Shown here one piece after another: positions 39,700-49,480 of a stretch of 52,426 nucleotides of DNA. The position numbers and the translations under genes were made by a program. The notes beneath the pieces are model-generated. The model searched no databases. It was not told the origin of the DNA and saw only the letters and a program-made list of their open reading frames with translations. Position 1 is the first letter of the stretch, and every line of letters starts with the position of its first letter. Origin of the DNA: a virus; the IMG/VR virus record IMGVR_UViG_3300030099_001111, positions 1-52,426 of that record. One strand, 5' to 3'.

Positions 39700-42600
39700 T
39701 AATTTTCTGTATATAAATATTTATACATTGTTTCCTTCATTAAATTTTTATTTAAAACTCCGGGTGCTTCTTCAGTATTTTTAGCTACTTTATTTATATA
39801 ATTATCTAAATGAGCTTCTAGTTTTTTAGGATTGTTATATTTTTTGAAACCTTTATCACGATATTTTCTTATTAGATTTGTTTCAGTAATAATGCCTGTT
39901 AAAATTTCTTTATTAATATAATTATCTTTCATGCCAAAATTTATACGAGCATCTTTGACTGTAGGTATATTTAAATACTCACCAACTGAAAAAGTAGGTT
40001 CAAACTGTTCAATTTTTAAAGCCTCTTTTACAACATCTTTACTACCCTCAGCAAAACCTAGCCTACTCATCTGTTCTTGATAAGGTTCACCAGTCAAAGG
40101 ATTGATACGGTCTGCTGGGTTTTCTTGGGTAAAAGGTACTTCTGGTCCTGAGACTAAACCACCTGTTGCAAATCTTATTACTTCATCTTCAACACGTCTA
40201 ATAGGCTCTCCAGCTTTATCTATTTCTCTGACTTTATCAAGTGCCTGTTTATATGTTTCTGGGAACTGACTTCTTAATACTGTAATAAAAGGAGCCTTTC
40301 TAAACAAAGCCTCAGCAGTTGCTCCTCTGTATTGAGAAGCTCTAATATAATCGACAATGTCTCCTACAGCTGGTCCAGTAACAGTAGTTAAAGCAGCTGT
40401 AATATTATTTTGAAATTTTCTAGCTTGTTCATATCTAACATAGTATTCAAATGGTCCGTATAATCCTGACCTAATTAAAGCATCATTTAATATTCCAGTA
40501 TTTTCTAAACCAGTTGCACTTGGGTCAGAGTTCCATAATGGTTTTTTACCTTCATTAAATAATTCTAAATTACGACCTCTTGTTCTAATAGTGTTACCAA
40601 TTATACCAGCAGACATCATAACCAGAATACCTGATAAGACTTTTGGAGTTGCTAGTCTAGAAGTTTTACCATTTTTTATATCTTTAGTTATTTCTCTAAC
40701 TGCGTTTTTAATAGCAGTATTAGAAAATGCTGTTGGGAATCCTAGTAAGCCAAAAGCCCATTTAGTTAAAGGATGAGAATGCACTAAAGGTTTTTGATTA
40801 GCAGCAGTAGTAGGGTTCATTACAACTTCATCAGTATATCTTCCGGCTCCTTTTCTAACTTGCTTTAAATAAAAATCATCTGTATGTTCGGCTCCATTTC
40901 TTACCCATTTTAATCCAGCTTCTATATCTATACCTAATTCGTTTAATTCTCCTGCTAATCTTTGTCGGGTTGTCCTGTCTAAACCACCTTTAGATAAATC
41001 TTCTAAATTTCTAATTATCATACCTTTACCAGTATCATAACCTACTAATTGTACAAACCTTGTCCAGTCATGTAAAAAAACACTTTTAAAAAAAGTATTT
41101 TGAATTTTAGTAGAGTTTCTTCCTAAAGCTTGTCCATAAATAGCCATAGCTCTATCTTCTTTTGCCATGTCTACAGACCTATTAAAAGCATTAAGTTCTC
41201 TTCTATTTAAACTACGAGTTTCCGGTCCAATATCTTTACCCGTTGATACTTGTACTCCTTTCCACCATTCATCAGCTGAATCTGCTATTCCACCCAAAAA
41301 TGATTTAGCCCAAGGTTGGAACTCAGCTCCTCGTAATAAAGGCACTCCAATTTCTGCAAAACTTGTAATAGTTGCAAAAGGTAATAAAGCTGTTTGAGTG
41401 CTTACTTGAATAAAGTCAGACAAGAATCTAAGTGTTGGACTGTTTATGTAACCTTTTTGTCCAGTAGTAAATTCATAAATACTAACTAGCTTATTAATTT
41501 CTCTTTCACTAAAATTACCTTTAAGTTCATTAATAATTTTATTTATGTATCTTTCTTTAAACTCTTCAGGTGTTTCTCCAAATAATTCTTTTCTAGTAAT
41601 AAGTTTACCAGCTTGAAAAATATAATCTTGTAAAACATTTTCAACATTATTATCTAAAAATTCACTATATTTACTATCGTCAATCTTCAAAAGTTTTCTA
41701 GAGGCTTTTATTGAAGATATAGGAGCAGCACTAGTTCCATCAATCATATCAAGATTTGTCATATTTTTCCAAGTTTCTCTAGCTTTAGCAACATCACCGT
41801 TAAACTCATCTTTAGCTAATTTATTAATAAACTTAGCTCCTCCTCCTTCTGTTAAAGCTCCTTGTAACCAAACACGGGGAAAAAAGTTTTGCATTTCTCC
41901 AATGTTAAGACCAGTTTTTTGCCCTGACTCTAATATTTCTGCAAGTAAGGCTCTTATTTCATCTCCAGCTTTAACTAAGTTATCGTCTAATCCTTCTCGA
42001 TTACCAGTTCTAATATAATTTGCTAGGTCTAGGTTTGTTTGCTCATTAAGTCTGTAAGATTTTAAAATAGATTTTCTAGTTCTTCTTTTTTTACTTCTAA
42101 ATGGATTTATAACAGCTCCTTGTGAAAAAGGCATAACTTCGTCTTTACTGCCTAGTTCATATAAATCATATTTTATAAATATTTCTTTTAGTTTTTCTAA
42201 ACGAGTACCTATAAAATCTCCTAGTTTTTCACTATAAGCATCATTCATTTTAGGAGTTTGACCAGCTCCTTCAGCTATTAAACTTTTCTCAGCATCATAT
42301 CTAAATAATTTAATTAGTTTACTTAGAGTTGGAGATTTTTTTGCTTTAATTAAAAAAGAACTAGTAGGTTTGGTTAGAAGATTTAATGCATCTAAAGCAA
42401 TTTGACTTGCTTGTTCTAGTTTAGTAGATTTATAATCATCATTTAAATCTATTTTTGCTAATCTTTTTTCTTCGATAGACCTAAGATAACTTGGAGTTTG
42501 AGCTAAGTGTCTAAGACCAAAAGAAGCTCCATAGCCTAAAGCACCACCCAAAGCTCCAGTAGTTAAAGTTTCTGCTAAATTATAATCTTCTTTTTGACCA

Positions 42601-43223
42601 ACATTAATTTCTCTATTTTGTCTTAAAAAGTCATAAGAAGAACCATAAACCATGCCTTCAGTTCCAACAAGAGCATGAGTTTGTACAGGTGTTAAAGGTT
42701 TATTAAGAACTTGACCCGGTAAAGCTGCAAAACCTTTTTTAGTGCCTTCTTGCACAGCTTTATTAGCTGCTACTTTTAAACCAGTTTGCACAGCTTTACC
42801 AGCTGATAAACGAGCTGCTAAAGAAGTACCCCCAGTCCAAGGAATAAATAAAGCACTAGCTATTAGTGTAGGGTCTGTTAATATTTCTTGACCAATATCA
42901 GCAGAAGTTCTAGCCCACTCTATCCAATCACCAACTTTAGCATTATCAAATTTATTTTTTAAATATAAATAATCCTCTTTTTGTTGGTCATCAAACTTTT
43001 TAGTTTGAAACATAGCTTGAGTAGCATCGCCAAGATTATATTCCATACCTCTAAAAAACCCAAATAAATCATCAGCAGATTTACCTTCGCCAATAGACTG
43101 TAAGAATCTTGTAGTTCTTTGATTAAACTCATCATCGTTTCTTAAGTCATTAAGGGTATAGGTTTCTACTGGAGGTTGTAAAGAAATATTTTTATTAATA
43201 TTAATGTTATTACTAATTGGCAA
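39699..43223 (-). CDS. Large internal virion (ejection) protein
   Basis: 1174 residues from a TTG at 43223, where AGAGGA is well placed; an upstream TTG at 43256 is less likely. No ATG fits. Mostly helical, with small glycine/alanine-rich membrane-like stretches (TTGALGGALGYGASFG and GILVMMSAGIIGNTI). Size, position near the end of the tail block and lack of enzyme motifs fit the largest ejection protein of podoviruses (compare T7 gp16), which helps DNA cross the envelope. No lytic transglycosylase motif was found. Confidence 0.72.
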   Translation of the reverse strand: MPISNNININKNISLQPPVETYTLNDLRNDDEFNQRTTRFLQSIGEGKSADDLFGFFRGMEYNLGDATQAMFQTKKFDDQQKEDYLYLKNKFDNAKVGDWIEWARTSADIGQEILTDPTLIASALFIPWTGGTSLAARLSAGKAVQTGLKVAANKAVQEGTKKGFAALPGQVLNKPLTPVQTHALVGTEGMVYGSSYDFLRQNREINVGQKEDYNLAETLTTGALGGALGYGASFGLRHLAQTPSYLRSIEEKRLAKIDLNDDYKSTKLEQASQIALDALNLLTKPTSSFLIKAKKSPTLSKLIKLFRYDAEKSLIAEGAGQTPKMNDAYSEKLGDFIGTRLEKLKEIFIKYDLYELGSKDEVMPFSQGAVINPFRSKKRRTRKSILKSYRLNEQTNLDLANYIRTGNREGLDDNLVKAGDEIRALLAEILESGQKTGLNIGEMQNFFPRVWLQGALTEGGGAKFINKLAKDEFNGDVAKARETWKNMTNLDMIDGTSAAPISSIKASRKLLKIDDSKYSEFLDNNVENVLQDYIFQAGKLITRKELFGETPEEFKERYINKIINELKGNFSEREINKLVSIYEFTTGQKGYINSPTLRFLSDFIQVSTQTALLPFATITSFAEIGVPLLRGAEFQPWAKSFLGGIADSADEWWKGVQVSTGKDIGPETRSLNRRELNAFNRSVDMAKEDRAMAIYGQALGRNSTKIQNTFFKSVFLHDWTRFVQLVGYDTGKGMIIRNLEDLSKGGLDRTTRQRLAGELNELGIDIEAGLKWVRNGAEHTDDFYLKQVRKGAGRYTDEVVMNPTTAANQKPLVHSHPLTKWAFGLLGFPTAFSNTAIKNAVREITKDIKNGKTSRLATPKVLSGILVMMSAGIIGNTIRTRGRNLELFNEGKKPLWNSDPSATGLENTGILNDALIRSGLYGPFEYYVRYEQARKFQNNITAALTTVTGPAVGDIVDYIRASQYRGATAEALFRKAPFITVLRSQFPETYKQALDKVREIDKAGEPIRRVEDEVIRFATGGLVSGPEVPFTQENPADRINPLTGEPYQEQMSRLGFAEGSKDVVKEALKIEQFEPTFSVGEYLNIPTVKDARINFGMKDNYINKEILTGIITETNLIRKYRDKGFKKYNNPKKLEAHLDNYINKVAKNTEEAPGVLNKNLMKETMYKYLYTEN

Positions 43224-43225
43224 AA

Positions 43226-44893
43226 TTAATCCTCTTCTATAACTTCGTAATCCCAAACATTATCATTTCTGACATTATCATTTTTGACAAAGAATCTGTA
43301 TGGTCCTGCGTTAAATTCATTACCCATTATTTTTTTAAAACTAGAACTATATCTAGAAGCATATTCATAGTTATTTAATCCTTTAACAAAATATTCAGCA
43401 TCATTTAAACTTAACTCTGGTTTTTCTATTAATTTAAACCAATTAACATCAACAGGATTATATTTAAATTCTTGACCAAATCCAAAGAAACCTTTTGATG
43501 TTTTTTCTAAACCAAACATTTGTATTTTTATTGCTTGACGATAAGCTTTTTGTCTTCCGGTTGGACCAGAAAATTGAGGAAATCTTTGTAGTTCTTGAGC
43601 AGTTCTAATAGCTGTACTAATAAAGTAACTTTCTAAACTATCACCTCTTTCATTTGTTAATTCAGATAATTGAAAATCTATTTCGTTACCTTCTTCTTCA
43701 ATTAATATTTTAAAGTCGTCTCTTAGTTTTGTATTAAGAACTTCTTCTTCTTCTTGATTTATAGTTCTTTTAAAACTAGGTTGTTTTGCACTTTTTAAGT
43801 TTAACTTAGACAATTCAAAGTCCATTTTATTTGTATCATAAGCCATAGCAGTTGTGCCTATAGCTATAGCATAAACATCCCTTTCTCTACCAATTAAAAC
43901 GTCAAGTGGATTTTGACCATCTTGTATTGCCTTTTGAGCTTTAACAAAAGCAGATTGTAATACTGGTCTTTCACCAGCTATAATGTCATTAAAGCCCGGT
44001 AAGCCCGGTATCTCGACTCCTAGAACAGCAGCTCTATCTAAATCTTCTAAAGTTAATTTATAACCAGATTGATTTACTTTATTTAAGAAACTATTCTTAT
44101 CTAGTTTTAATCTTTCAGCTGAAGTATAAAGCATAGGCATCTCAACTTCTTGAGCTGCTTTATTAATATTATCTACACTTGCTTGATTATCTTCTTGTTC
44201 TTGTTGTTCGAGAGGCTTGACATAATTTAAGCTCATTCTATCTTGAGCTTTCTTATTAGCCTCGGCATTCTCAACAGCGACTTCATATTGACCTCTTTCA
44301 GCTGCAAACATATTAGGAAATATTTTAGCAAAAGCAGCATTTAATAAGTTCTGTTTAGCTGGGTCATTACTTAAAGCAGCATACTTAGCTTTATAAGAAT
44401 CCATAGCTGCTTTGTTATACATTTCATAAGTAGCCATAGAAACCTCTGGAGCTTTACCTAGTTTTTGAATATCTTTTTCTGCTTCATCTTGATATTTATT
44501 GTAGAGTTCTAAAGCATACTTTCTACTGTCAGGGTCTAACTGATTTATTTGTGTGTAGTTTTTACCTGAAGCTAAAACTGAAGGGTCGCTATTAAATAGC
44601 TCAATAGCTTTTAATCTTTTAAACTCTTCAGGGTCTTTGAGGTAACTTTGATAGTCAGCTCTATCATCTTTTGATAATTCATATTTAGCTTGATTATTTC
44701 TAAAAATACTATCGTACTCCATTTGTAAATTATTGTAAGCATCATTCAAACCTTGCTTTAATCTTCTTTGTTGTCCTTTCAAGAACCCACCGAGCAAACT
44801 GTAAACAAAGTCTCTACGTTTTGCTTTTTTTCCTTGACCTAATAAACTAGTGGCTACTTGACCAAATTTAGAATCTTTTAAATAATCACTCAT
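43226..44893 (-). CDS. Internal virion protein, unknown subclass
   Basis: 555 residues, largely helical and highly charged, with Gln/Asn-rich parts (EQQEQEDNQ, NINKAAQEVE). N-terminus SDYLKDSKFGQVATSLLGQGK. No membrane helix or enzyme motif. It lies between the 238- and 1174-residue genes and overlaps the former by 8 bases. By position an ejection or core protein (compare T7 gp15). Confidence 0.62.
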   Translation of the reverse strand: MSDYLKDSKFGQVATSLLGQGKKAKRRDFVYSLLGGFLKGQQRRLKQGLNDAYNNLQMEYDSIFRNNQAKYELSKDDRADYQSYLKDPEEFKRLKAIELFNSDPSVLASGKNYTQINQLDPDSRKYALELYNKYQDEAEKDIQKLGKAPEVSMATYEMYNKAAMDSYKAKYAALSNDPAKQNLLNAAFAKIFPNMFAAERGQYEVAVENAEANKKAQDRMSLNYVKPLEQQEQEDNQASVDNINKAAQEVEMPMLYTSAERLKLDKNSFLNKVNQSGYKLTLEDLDRAAVLGVEIPGLPGFNDIIAGERPVLQSAFVKAQKAIQDGQNPLDVLIGRERDVYAIAIGTTAMAYDTNKMDFELSKLNLKSAKQPSFKRTINQEEEEVLNTKLRDDFKILIEEEGNEIDFQLSELTNERGDSLESYFISTAIRTAQELQRFPQFSGPTGRQKAYRQAIKIQMFGLEKTSKGFFGFGQEFKYNPVDVNWFKLIEKPELSLNDAEYFVKGLNNYEYASRYSSSFKKIMGNEFNAGPYRFFVKNDNVRNDNVWDYEVIEED

Positions 44894-45602
44894 CTTTTTC
44901 CCTCGCTAATAAACTTTGTCTAATTTCTGGACCAGCCTCTTTAACTCTGTCGAGTAATGATTTCTCTACTACTCCTTCAGTTAAATTTTCTGGTTTAATT
45001 TCTTTATCCATAGCACCTGCTTGTATTTGTTCAAAAACATTTTCAAACTCTTGTAATTTTTCTGCTATTTCTTCTTCGTCTTCTTCATCAATATCATCGT
45101 TATCAATGTTGTACTGTATGTTTGCTTCCTCACCTATGCTCATAATTAAATACATAATAGGCTCCATGACTAGAAGCATAGTATCTGGGTTAATTTTACC
45201 TTCAGTAAATTTAGCATAAGTAATTGCCATAGCTAAATCACCAACACTAGCTCCGTTTGATAAAGCATTAATAATTTCTTTTACTGCTTCTGGTTGTAGT
45301 ATTTGAGTTAAGATAGCATCAATAGCATCTCTAGGGTTAGCAAACTCTGCTGGTTGTTCCCATGGATAAGGTTGGTCAGGACTGTTTGTTAAAGATTGTC
45401 CGGGTATAGCAGCACCTTGAGATTTTAAAGCTACTAGTTTATCTAAACCTTCTTGACTATCTCTAAGCTGACCTCTAACTTTTGGTTTATCTTCAATATC
45501 ATCTAAGTCAACACCAGCCGCTTGAGCATCTAAAATAACCTGCTCAACAGCATCTGTTAAATTATTAGATACTACAGGTCTTAATTCTCTTTGTTGTGCC
45601 AT
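44886..45602 (-). CDS. Acidic virion-block protein
   Basis: 238 residues, acidic, with a helical middle (VKEIINALSNGASVGDLAMAITYAKF) and an Asp/Glu run (NDDIDEEDEEEIAEKLQEF). No enzyme motif. Its start overlaps the previous stop (TAATG), and its end overlaps the next start. It may be a scaffold-like or chaperone partner of the ejection proteins. Confidence 0.6.
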   Translation of the reverse strand: MAQQRELRPVVSNNLTDAVEQVILDAQAAGVDLDDIEDKPKVRGQLRDSQEGLDKLVALKSQGAAIPGQSLTNSPDQPYPWEQPAEFANPRDAIDAILTQILQPEAVKEIINALSNGASVGDLAMAITYAKFTEGKINPDTMLLVMEPIMYLIMSIGEEANIQYNIDNDDIDEEDEEEIAEKLQEFENVFEQIQAGAMDKEIKPENLTEGVVEKSLLDRVKEAGPEIRQSLLAREKDE

Positions 45603-46411
45603 TATACCATACCTCCTACAGTTTCTTGTCTATATAAATCACTAGCTAAGTAACCAACATCTCCTGTTCCAAACTGTAAATTATTATAAGCATCATTTAA
45701 ATTGACAGCTGGTTGAGCAAAAGACACTTGTAATGGGTCTAACATACTTTGTTCATCGCCTCCATAGCCTACATATTGACCCGGTATTTCTGGGTCTGGT
45801 TGTAGCTTTGATTCAGCATAACTCATACCTACATCTCTAACAAATTGACCTGCAGTAGTATCAAAGAATCCTGTTTGTTTTACTGTTTCAACTTTATCCC
45901 CTGCTCTTACAATTTTACCACTAGCATCTAAATAAGAACCAGATACTTGTGCTGTATCTTTAAAAGAAGCAGGTAAATTAGATATTTCAGATTGAGTTAA
46001 AGGTTGTCCTGTTTCAATATTTAAATATGAATTATTAACAGGGTCAAAAGCTATTTTATCTAAATTTAATCTTCCTGCTTCACTTGTAAAACCTAAAAAG
46101 TCTGTAACTTTACCAGCTCCTGTACCCACAGCAGCTCCTAAAAACTCAAATGGTTTAGCCACTGTGCCTACTACAGGTAGACCAGTAATAAAGTTTTTAG
46201 CTCCAATTAATGCTTTACCTACTGCTGAAGTTGCAAACTGACCTCCAAAAGCTCCTACCGCTGCTCCTCCCGTGACTAAAGCTGCTCCTACAAGTGCTAT
46301 AGTTTTAAGGATTTTACTTTTGCTAATTTTCTTAACAACTTTCTTAACTCCTCTGACTACTTTTTTAATGCCTTTTTTTACTTTTTTAAAGACTTTTCTT
46401 AAAAATCCCAT
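45602..46411 (-). CDS. Membrane-active virion protein, basic amphipathic N-terminus
   Basis: 269 residues. The start is almost pure Lys plus hydrophobics (VFKKVKKGIKKVVRGVKKVVKK), then a Gly/Ala-rich hydrophobic segment (IALVGAALVTGGAAVGAFGG). The rest is mixed. This suits a pilot or ejection protein that inserts into membranes (compare T7 gp14). It has no Cys and no enzyme site. Coupled to its neighbours by one-base overlap or two-base gap. Confidence 0.65.
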   Translation of the reverse strand: MGFLRKVFKKVKKGIKKVVRGVKKVVKKISKSKILKTIALVGAALVTGGAAVGAFGGQFATSAVGKALIGAKNFITGLPVVGTVAKPFEFLGAAVGTGAGKVTDFLGFTSEAGRLNLDKIAFDPVNNSYLNIETGQPLTQSEISNLPASFKDTAQVSGSYLDASGKIVRAGDKVETVKQTGFFDTTAGQFVRDVGMSYAESKLQPDPEIPGQYVGYGGDEQSMLDPLQVSFAQPAVNLNDAYNNLQFGTGDVGYLASDLYRQETVGGMV

Positions 46412-46412
46412 T

Positions 46413-48752
46413 TTATATATCCTCTGTTATTATTCCTATTAAGTTTTCTATTGCTGCTAAACCACTACCATACCTTTCAGGGTCAGAAGCTAGTGCTGTA
46501 CTAACTAATTGAGCTATTCTATTTTTTTCATTTTCTCCAGCTCTAAAATCATAATCAGCATTATCCCGTAACTCTTGCCACATAAAAGATAAAGCAGTTT
46601 GTGACATATTAAAAGCATTCATAGCATTCTGCATATTGATAGCATTTTGTGCTGCTGTGTTAGCAGTATTAGCTTGTCTTCGCCATTGAACATTAGAAGC
46701 TTCGACAACTGCTCTGTTTTGTGAATTCCATTGATTTCTAGCAAAGTCTTGATTAGCATTAAACTCAGCTACTTGAGTTTTTAATTGCGTATTAAATTTA
46801 TTTACATCGGCTTGTCTTTGAGCATCTCGAGCTGCTGCTGCGTTCTGTTGTGTATTATTAAATTGATTAACTGCATTAGTTTGTTGAGTATTAAACTGGT
46901 CAACTTGAACTGCTAAACTATTATTAAATTGTTCTACTTGCATTTCTGAAGTAGCATTAAATTGTCTTCTAGCATTCTCAGCTGATTGATTAGATAATAT
47001 TCTTTGTTGTTCTTGCTGAGCTTCTATCATGTAACTTTGTTGTTCAGCATTTAAATTAGCTAAATCCATACTTAAAAAGTTTTTAGCATTTTGAATTTGT
47101 GATTGTTGAGCAAAGTTAGCTTCTGCTAAGTTAGCTTGTGAAGTTAATATAGCATTTTGGATTGCTACTTGTTGTCTATTCTTAGCTTCAGTTAAACTTA
47201 CAGTTTGTAAAAATCTGCTATTACTTAAATTAGCTTGTTGTTCATTACTAAGATTAGCCAAATCCATTTTAAAAACATTACCAGCATTAAATAAAGCTGC
47301 TTGTTGTCTTCTTTGAGCATCTGCTTCAGCTGCTTGAGCTTCTATACCTCTTTGTTGAGCTACTGATTGTTGAATAGCTTGAGCATTAGATTGAGCTATT
47401 GGTAAAGATGCTTGAATAATAGTATTAACTAAAGTATCTCGACCAACTGTTGAAGCTGACATACCTCTAGCAGCTAACATTTTTTCAACACTAGTTACAG
47501 CAGGTCTAGCCCACATTGGTATTTCTCCTGCTTCTAGTCCAGCTAACAAACTATCAATTTGATTAGAAACTAAAGCTTCTTCTGGTAAACCCTCAATAAT
47601 ACCTCGTTGTTCTTCAGTAAAGTCTGTCAATCTATCTTCAAGAGCTTCAGGGTCATTACCAAGCTCTGTGATATCTTCTTCAGATAAACCAGCATTTCTT
47701 AATTGTTTTTTAGCTCTAGTAACTCTAGCTAAAGTTAGTCCAGCATTTTTAGCTGCTTCAGCTTTAGCTTCAGGACTTAGTTCTCCTTGAGCTGCTGCCA
47801 TTAAAGCACCTTCTTCTATTGCTACAGTAGCTGCTGGAATAGCTTCAACTCTAGCAACTTTAATAGCCTCTGCTAAGTTTTCTGGTCTGATTTGTCCTTG
47901 AGCTATCTTAACTGCAACATCTTCAGGCACTTTTAAAATTTCTTGTATAGTAGAAACTTTAGCTTCTTCTGGACCTTGAGCCTGTGCTATTTGATTAATA
48001 ATACTAACAGTTTCTGCTGGTACTCCTTCAGCTTCTTCAAAGTTTACTGAAGTAGGTTCTGGCATAACTGTAACATTTTGAGCTATACTATCATCTATTT
48101 GTAAGGCATCAGGAATAGTAATTGTTTCTGGCATTTCACCACGAGCTTGAGCTTCTATTTGACTTCTTAAAGCATCTTCTTCTGGAGAAGGAGTCGGTGC
48201 TGGAGTCGGTGCTGGTGCTGGTGTTGGTGCTGGTGTTGGTGCTGGTGTTGGTGCTGGTGTTCCTCCACCCGGGTCAGGCTCAGGTTCAAAATCTCTAGGT
48301 GGCTGGTCTCTGTCATAATCGCCAAAACCTCCAAAGTCTCCAAATCTTGGAGTGCCTGATAAATCTGGTTGAGCTATAGGAGCAGGACTAGGGGTAGTTG
48401 TCGGTGTTACAGGAGTTACATTAACAGGAGGTGTTATAGGTTGTCCGACATCAGGTGATGGTGGTTCTGTTTTTTCACTAGGAGTAGGACTTGGTGTTAT
48501 ACCAATATCAGGTCTACCTGTTTTAGCTCCTTTCGGCACTGCACCAAAAGTAGGTTCTGTTTCTATAGGCTCTATAGGTTTATTAAGCTCATCTATTTTT
48601 TGTTGATTTTGTTTATTAACACGATTCATAGCTCCTAGAGCTACAGTATTAAAACCACCTGTAAACTTTTTAGCTCTTTCAACTTTACCACCTTTTCTGT
48701 AATCTTGACGTACAGATACTGTTCTTGTTCTTTTGTTTTTACTTTTTGCCAT
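46413..48752 (-). CDS. Large virion protein with PAPT region and NxDLANL repeats
   Basis: 779 residues. A basic start (KSKNKRTRTVSVRQDYRKGGK) is followed by a Pro/Thr-rich region (about 60-190) ending in PAPTPAPTP tandem units, an acidic helical middle, and a very long Gln/Asn/Ala-rich coiled-coil C-terminal half with repeats such as MDLANLSNEQQ and MDLANLNAEQQ. The C-terminus WQELRDNADYDFRAGENEKN is more folded. This type occurs in marine phage tail or ejection blocks. A rod-like internal or tail structural protein is likely. Confidence 0.65.
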   Translation of the reverse strand: MAKSKNKRTRTVSVRQDYRKGGKVERAKKFTGGFNTVALGAMNRVNKQNQQKIDELNKPIEPIETEPTFGAVPKGAKTGRPDIGITPSPTPSEKTEPPSPDVGQPITPPVNVTPVTPTTTPSPAPIAQPDLSGTPRFGDFGGFGDYDRDQPPRDFEPEPDPGGGTPAPTPAPTPAPTPAPAPTPAPTPSPEEDALRSQIEAQARGEMPETITIPDALQIDDSIAQNVTVMPEPTSVNFEEAEGVPAETVSIINQIAQAQGPEEAKVSTIQEILKVPEDVAVKIAQGQIRPENLAEAIKVARVEAIPAATVAIEEGALMAAAQGELSPEAKAEAAKNAGLTLARVTRAKKQLRNAGLSEEDITELGNDPEALEDRLTDFTEEQRGIIEGLPEEALVSNQIDSLLAGLEAGEIPMWARPAVTSVEKMLAARGMSASTVGRDTLVNTIIQASLPIAQSNAQAIQQSVAQQRGIEAQAAEADAQRRQQAALFNAGNVFKMDLANLSNEQQANLSNSRFLQTVSLTEAKNRQQVAIQNAILTSQANLAEANFAQQSQIQNAKNFLSMDLANLNAEQQSYMIEAQQEQQRILSNQSAENARRQFNATSEMQVEQFNNSLAVQVDQFNTQQTNAVNQFNNTQQNAAAARDAQRQADVNKFNTQLKTQVAEFNANQDFARNQWNSQNRAVVEASNVQWRRQANTANTAAQNAINMQNAMNAFNMSQTALSFMWQELRDNADYDFRAGENEKNRIAQLVSTALASDPERYGSGLAAIENLIGIITEDI
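48191..48261 (-). repeat. 12-bp minisatellite coding for PAPT
   Basis: About six imperfect copies of GGTGCTGGTGTT (plus strand) encode PTPA units in the 779-residue virion protein. The last four copies are exact, suggesting recent slippage. Length may differ between relatives. Confidence 0.8.
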
Positions 48753-48867
48753 TGTTCTTTTTCCTACTTCTCAGAGTTGTTAAAAGCTTTGAAGGTATAG
48801 TAGATATAGATACGACTAATGTTGAAACAGGAAGTTTCTTAGTCTTTTTAGTTTTTTTAGTATTCAT
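48739..48867 (-). CDS. 42-residue basic protein
   Basis: Reads MNTKKTKKTKKLPVSTLVVS, then a Thr/Leu part and a basic end (RSRKKNNGKK). It starts 11 bases after the 79-residue gene stop and overlaps the 779-residue gene start by 14 bases. The ribosome site is weak (GAAAG). It fits the gap and the basic small-protein theme, but it could be fortuitous. Confidence 0.42.
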   Translation of the reverse strand: MNTKKTKKTKKLPVSTLVVSISTIPSKLLTTLRSRKKNNGKK

Positions 48868-48877
48868 TTATATTTTA

Positions 48878-49117
48878 CTATCTTTCAAAGAGTTTGTCAA
48901 TCTTCTCATCTAATTTTTCTAATCTATCAATCAGGACACTCATATCATCTTTGACTTCAGACTTTGTTATATAATCTTTTGCTATTTCTTCTCTGGTTTT
49001 ATTTAATAATATATCTAATCTTTTTAACTCTGACCCATTCTGTCTAATACTATACAGCACTGGAGCTAAGACCAGAGTTATAAAGATATTCCAAAACATT
49101 AAGCTGGATATTTCCAT
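48878..49117 (-). CDS. Single-span membrane protein with coiled coil
   Basis: 79 residues. A membrane helix (LMFWNIFITLVLAPVLYSI, about 6-24) is followed by a coiled coil (ELKRLDILLNKTREEI and VLIDRLEKLDEKIDKLF). This resembles the 95-residue holin-like protein at 38817 in plan. Lies two bases after the 119-residue gene. It may be a holin, or an anchor for virion assembly. Confidence 0.62.
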   Translation of the reverse strand: MEISSLMFWNIFITLVLAPVLYSIRQNGSELKRLDILLNKTREEIAKDYITKSEVKDDMSVLIDRLEKLDEKIDKLFER

Positions 49118-49119
49118 AC

Positions 49120-49479
49120 CTAGCTTATAATTTTATTAACGGATGTTGGGGTAACTTTCTCAGCTATCTGAGCATCAATCCCAGCTTTAAGAGCTGTAAC
49201 TTCATCAGACCCCATAGCTGCTTCGACCCAGCCTTGGACATCTGATAACTTTACACTAGCAAAAGCTGTGAAGCTTGATAAATCTGAAACATCTAATGAT
49301 TGACTACCATAAACTTCTCCAGTTTGTGGGTTACCATCAGCATCGTTGTTAGCATCGTCAGACCCTTTTAGTCTCCAATGCACGTTATAAATTACATCAG
49401 ACTCAGTGTTTGAACTGCTATCTGTATGTGAAGGGTAAGTATCAACGTTTGATACATCCCAAGTATATGATATAGCCAT
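49120..49479 (-). CDS. Fibre-adjacent conserved protein, unknown
   Basis: 119 residues. Starts MAISYTWDVSNVDTYPSHTD, then VIYNVHWRLKGSDDAN, an element I recognise from marine phage proteins beside tail fibres (DUF7936-like, from memory). The middle looks like a beta sandwich; the C-terminus (VTPTSVNKIIS) is conserved-looking. AGGAGGAAACTAAA is a strong ribosome site. It may assist fibre assembly or attach to the fibre. Confidence 0.65.
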   Translation of the reverse strand: MAISYTWDVSNVDTYPSHTDSSSNTESDVIYNVHWRLKGSDDANNDADGNPQTGEVYGSQSLDVSDLSSFTAFASVKLSDVQGWVEAAMGSDEVTALKAGIDAQIAEKVTPTSVNKIIS

Positions 49480-49480
49480 T

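Noticed and set aside
48725-48913. A hydrophobic plus-strand frame of 62 codons
   Set aside because: It is the reverse of a Lys-rich minus-strand region, whose AAA/AAG codons read as Phe/Leu on the other strand. No ribosome site and against the direction of the block.
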